Shown here piece after piece: positions 5,938 to 7,326 of a DNA stretch of 7,326 bases. The notes below the pieces were generated by a model that was not told the origin of the DNA, ran no database searches, and saw nothing but the letters and a program-made list of their open reading frames with translations. A program made the translations under genes and the position numbers. Position 1 is the stretch's first letter, and every line of letters starts with the position of its first letter. Source of the stretch: Nitrospirota bacterium. Lineage in GTDB: Bacteria; Nitrospirota; Nitrospiria; Nitrospirales; Nitrospiraceae. Where the stretch lies: contig VBOM01000008.1 in the NCBI GenBank assembly GCA_005877535.1, positions 1 to 7,326 on the forward strand, written 5' to 3'.

Positions 5938-7296
5938 ATGCCCGAAGATTTCGGCAAAGACATGCTCATGCTCGGTGGCACCGTGATCGGCTTCATCGCG
6001 GCGTTGTTGACCCTCATGGAGAAGCTGCTGGATGTCAAGCACCGGCTGACATCGAAGAAGGAACGCAAATCGCCTTCCACAACCGAACGCCCGGTTTCTG
6101 ACTCGTTTCCCACGATCGATTTCTTTTCGTCGAAGCCCTTCCGTGGTGTCTCTTATCTTCTCTTGTACGAAACCAGCGTGATCGTTGCGGCAGGCCTGCT
6201 GCTCAACTATGTTGGGCTCACATTGAGTCGTCATATGGAGAGCATCCTGTTCCTCGACATGACTGGAACAGCGATGGTCGCCTTCCTCTTGGGCCCCTGG
6301 TGGGGAGCCATCGTGGCCCTGCTCTCGAATTCTGTTGTGAACTGGCTCTTGTACCCGGAAACCGGCGGGGATGTGGTGATTTTCCCCTGGTCGCTGGTGA
6401 GTATGACCGGCGCCTGTTATTGGGGCTGGATGGCCAGACAAACCGGCTTTCAAAAGTATCTCCGCACAGGACGCAGTTCCGCCCTGTCCCATGCCTGGTT
6501 CCTCTATATTTTTGGGGTCGGAGGCGCGCTCGTCATGAGCTTGCCGGGAACCTTTGTCCAGGCTGCACTGCATGAGCAAACGACCTTTGCCTTGAACCCC
6601 GATGTCGCCGAGTCAATGAGCCTGCGCGTACTTCAATGGGAACACACTGCGCATCTCTACCTTGAATCTCTCTTCGGGTTCACCTGGGGCGAAAGTCTGA
6701 GTTGGTGGATTGTGAATTGGTTCCAGAACTGGATCCGATATATTCCTGACAAAACCATGAGCGCCGCCATCGCGCTCGTGGTCCTCAAGTACGGCTACCC
6801 CCTATTTGAACGAGAACTGATTCATGGCGGCCCGGAGGGCGAACGTCCAAATGATGAGCGCATCCTGCCGCTGGTGTTGGGATTGCTCTACGCCCCTTCC
6901 TTCGCAGCCTTGCTCAGCAGCGAGATCTACGGAGGAGAGATTTACTGGCCTTTGTGGGCATTGCCGTGGCTGCTGATTCTAGGTGGCTATGGCTACTTGC
7001 GCTACTGGGGCATAGGCGAGGCGGCTCTACAGGCAGCGAGACTTCAACGAGCCGAGCGTTATGCCCGCGCGCTAAAACAGGTCGGCCGGGAAGCCCCCCA
7101 GGAGTTCTGTAGGCGGTTGACCTTCATGACGCTGATCGCCAGCCTGCTCTTTGCCCTCTGTCTCCCCATCCTCTTGACAGACTTTTACCGGGCCACCTTC
7201 AAATTCTTCTGCGTCGTCTACGGATTTCTGCTCGTGGTCCACCTCGTGCGTATTGCCATTGCGCAAAACATTTCCATCGCCCGGTCGGATGGCTAG
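5938..7296 (+). CDS. Polytopic membrane protein with ECF transporter S-component-like core
   Basis: A 452-residue integral membrane protein. An N-terminal helix (about 11-27) is followed by a basic, Lys/Ser-rich linker (33-66). The central part (about 70-295) has helices at 72-95 and 103-137, including LDMTGTAMVAFLLGPWWGAI then VALLSNSVVNWLLYP, others at 148-165 and 186-207, and IRYIPDKTMSAAIALVVLKY at 266-285. A GP(W)WG-type turn after a TGTA helix and a P-D-K start of a late helix recall S (substrate-capture) components of energy-coupling-factor vitamin/metal transporters; this is recognition by pattern, not a search. The C-terminal part adds about four more helices (310-328, 334-355, 394-415, 420-443), broken by a charged Ala/Arg/Gln helix (360-390), which a stand-alone S component does not have. 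No ATPase (EcfA) or EcfT gene is in the window. The substrate is unknown. Start fixed by a good RBS; stop TAG 7294-7296. Confidence 0.85.
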   Translation: MPEDFGKDMLMLGGTVIGFIAALLTLMEKLLDVKHRLTSKKERKSPSTTERPVSDSFPTIDFFSSKPFRGVSYLLLYETSVIVAAGLLLNYVGLTLSRHMESILFLDMTGTAMVAFLLGPWWGAIVALLSNSVVNWLLYPETGGDVVIFPWSLVSMTGACYWGWMARQTGFQKYLRTGRSSALSHAWFLYIFGVGGALVMSLPGTFVQAALHEQTTFALNPDVAESMSLRVLQWEHTAHLYLESLFGFTWGESLSWWIVNWFQNWIRYIPDKTMSAAIALVVLKYGYPLFERELIHGGPEGERPNDERILPLVLGLLYAPSFAALLSSEIYGGEIYWPLWALPWLLILGGYGYLRYWGIGEAALQAARLQRAERYARALKQVGREAPQEFCRRLTFMTLIASLLFALCLPILLTDFYRATFKFFCVVYGFLLVVHLVRIAIAQNISIARSDG

Positions 7297-7326
7297 CCAG
7301 AATCCAAATCGATATTCTTGAGGCAG

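Noticed and set aside
5920..6579. 219-codon open frame on the minus strand
   Set aside because: It lies opposite the well-supported membrane-protein gene starting at 5938, and its translation is Gly/His/Gln/Arg-rich without membrane or domain features, as expected for an antisense shadow of a GC-rich gene.

Overview
The window is a moderately GC-rich, gene-dense bacterial segment with everything coding on the + strand. It holds the distal end of a complex I (NADH:quinone oxidoreductase, nuo) operon followed by two other membrane-protein genes. Overall protein character and the short-period intergenic repeats make a Nitrospira-like (Nitrospirota) chromosome my best guess. That is an impression from recognition, not a demonstrated placement.

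Layout: (1) nuoL runs in from the left edge. Its antiporter-like core is intact, but near base 1400 the reading frame breaks. The conserved C-terminal end (lateral helix HL and last membrane helix) is still readable in another frame up to a stop at 1602, and roughly 70-80 codons that should lie between the two parts are absent. (2) Bases 1608-1696 form an inverted element built of degenerate 7-base units; it contains both possible start codons of nuoM. (3) nuoM and (4) nuoN follow, overlapping by 4 bases (ATGA). (5) A 131-base gap with two stem-loops separates nuoN from (6) a YihY/BrkB-family membrane protein. (7) Its 3' gap carries a second inverted element, this time of 9-base tandem units (5758-5850). 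(8) The last gene, with the clearest ribosome binding site in the window, encodes a polytopic membrane protein whose middle resembles the S (substrate-binding) component of ECF transporters. The remaining 30 bases hold nothing I can identify.

How the genes work together: NuoL, NuoM and NuoN are the three antiporter-like proton-pumping subunits of the complex I membrane arm, and their charged channel residues are present in all three. NuoL's HL helix normally lies across NuoM and NuoN, so the nuoL lesion, if real, would remove the element that spans the other two products made here. The YihY-like and ECF-S-like genes have no evident link to complex I and look like separate transcription units.

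The most interesting points are the broken nuoL and the two architecturally similar but sequence-distinct inverted short-tandem-repeat elements. No CRISPR array, transposase, tRNA, rRNA or defence system was found.
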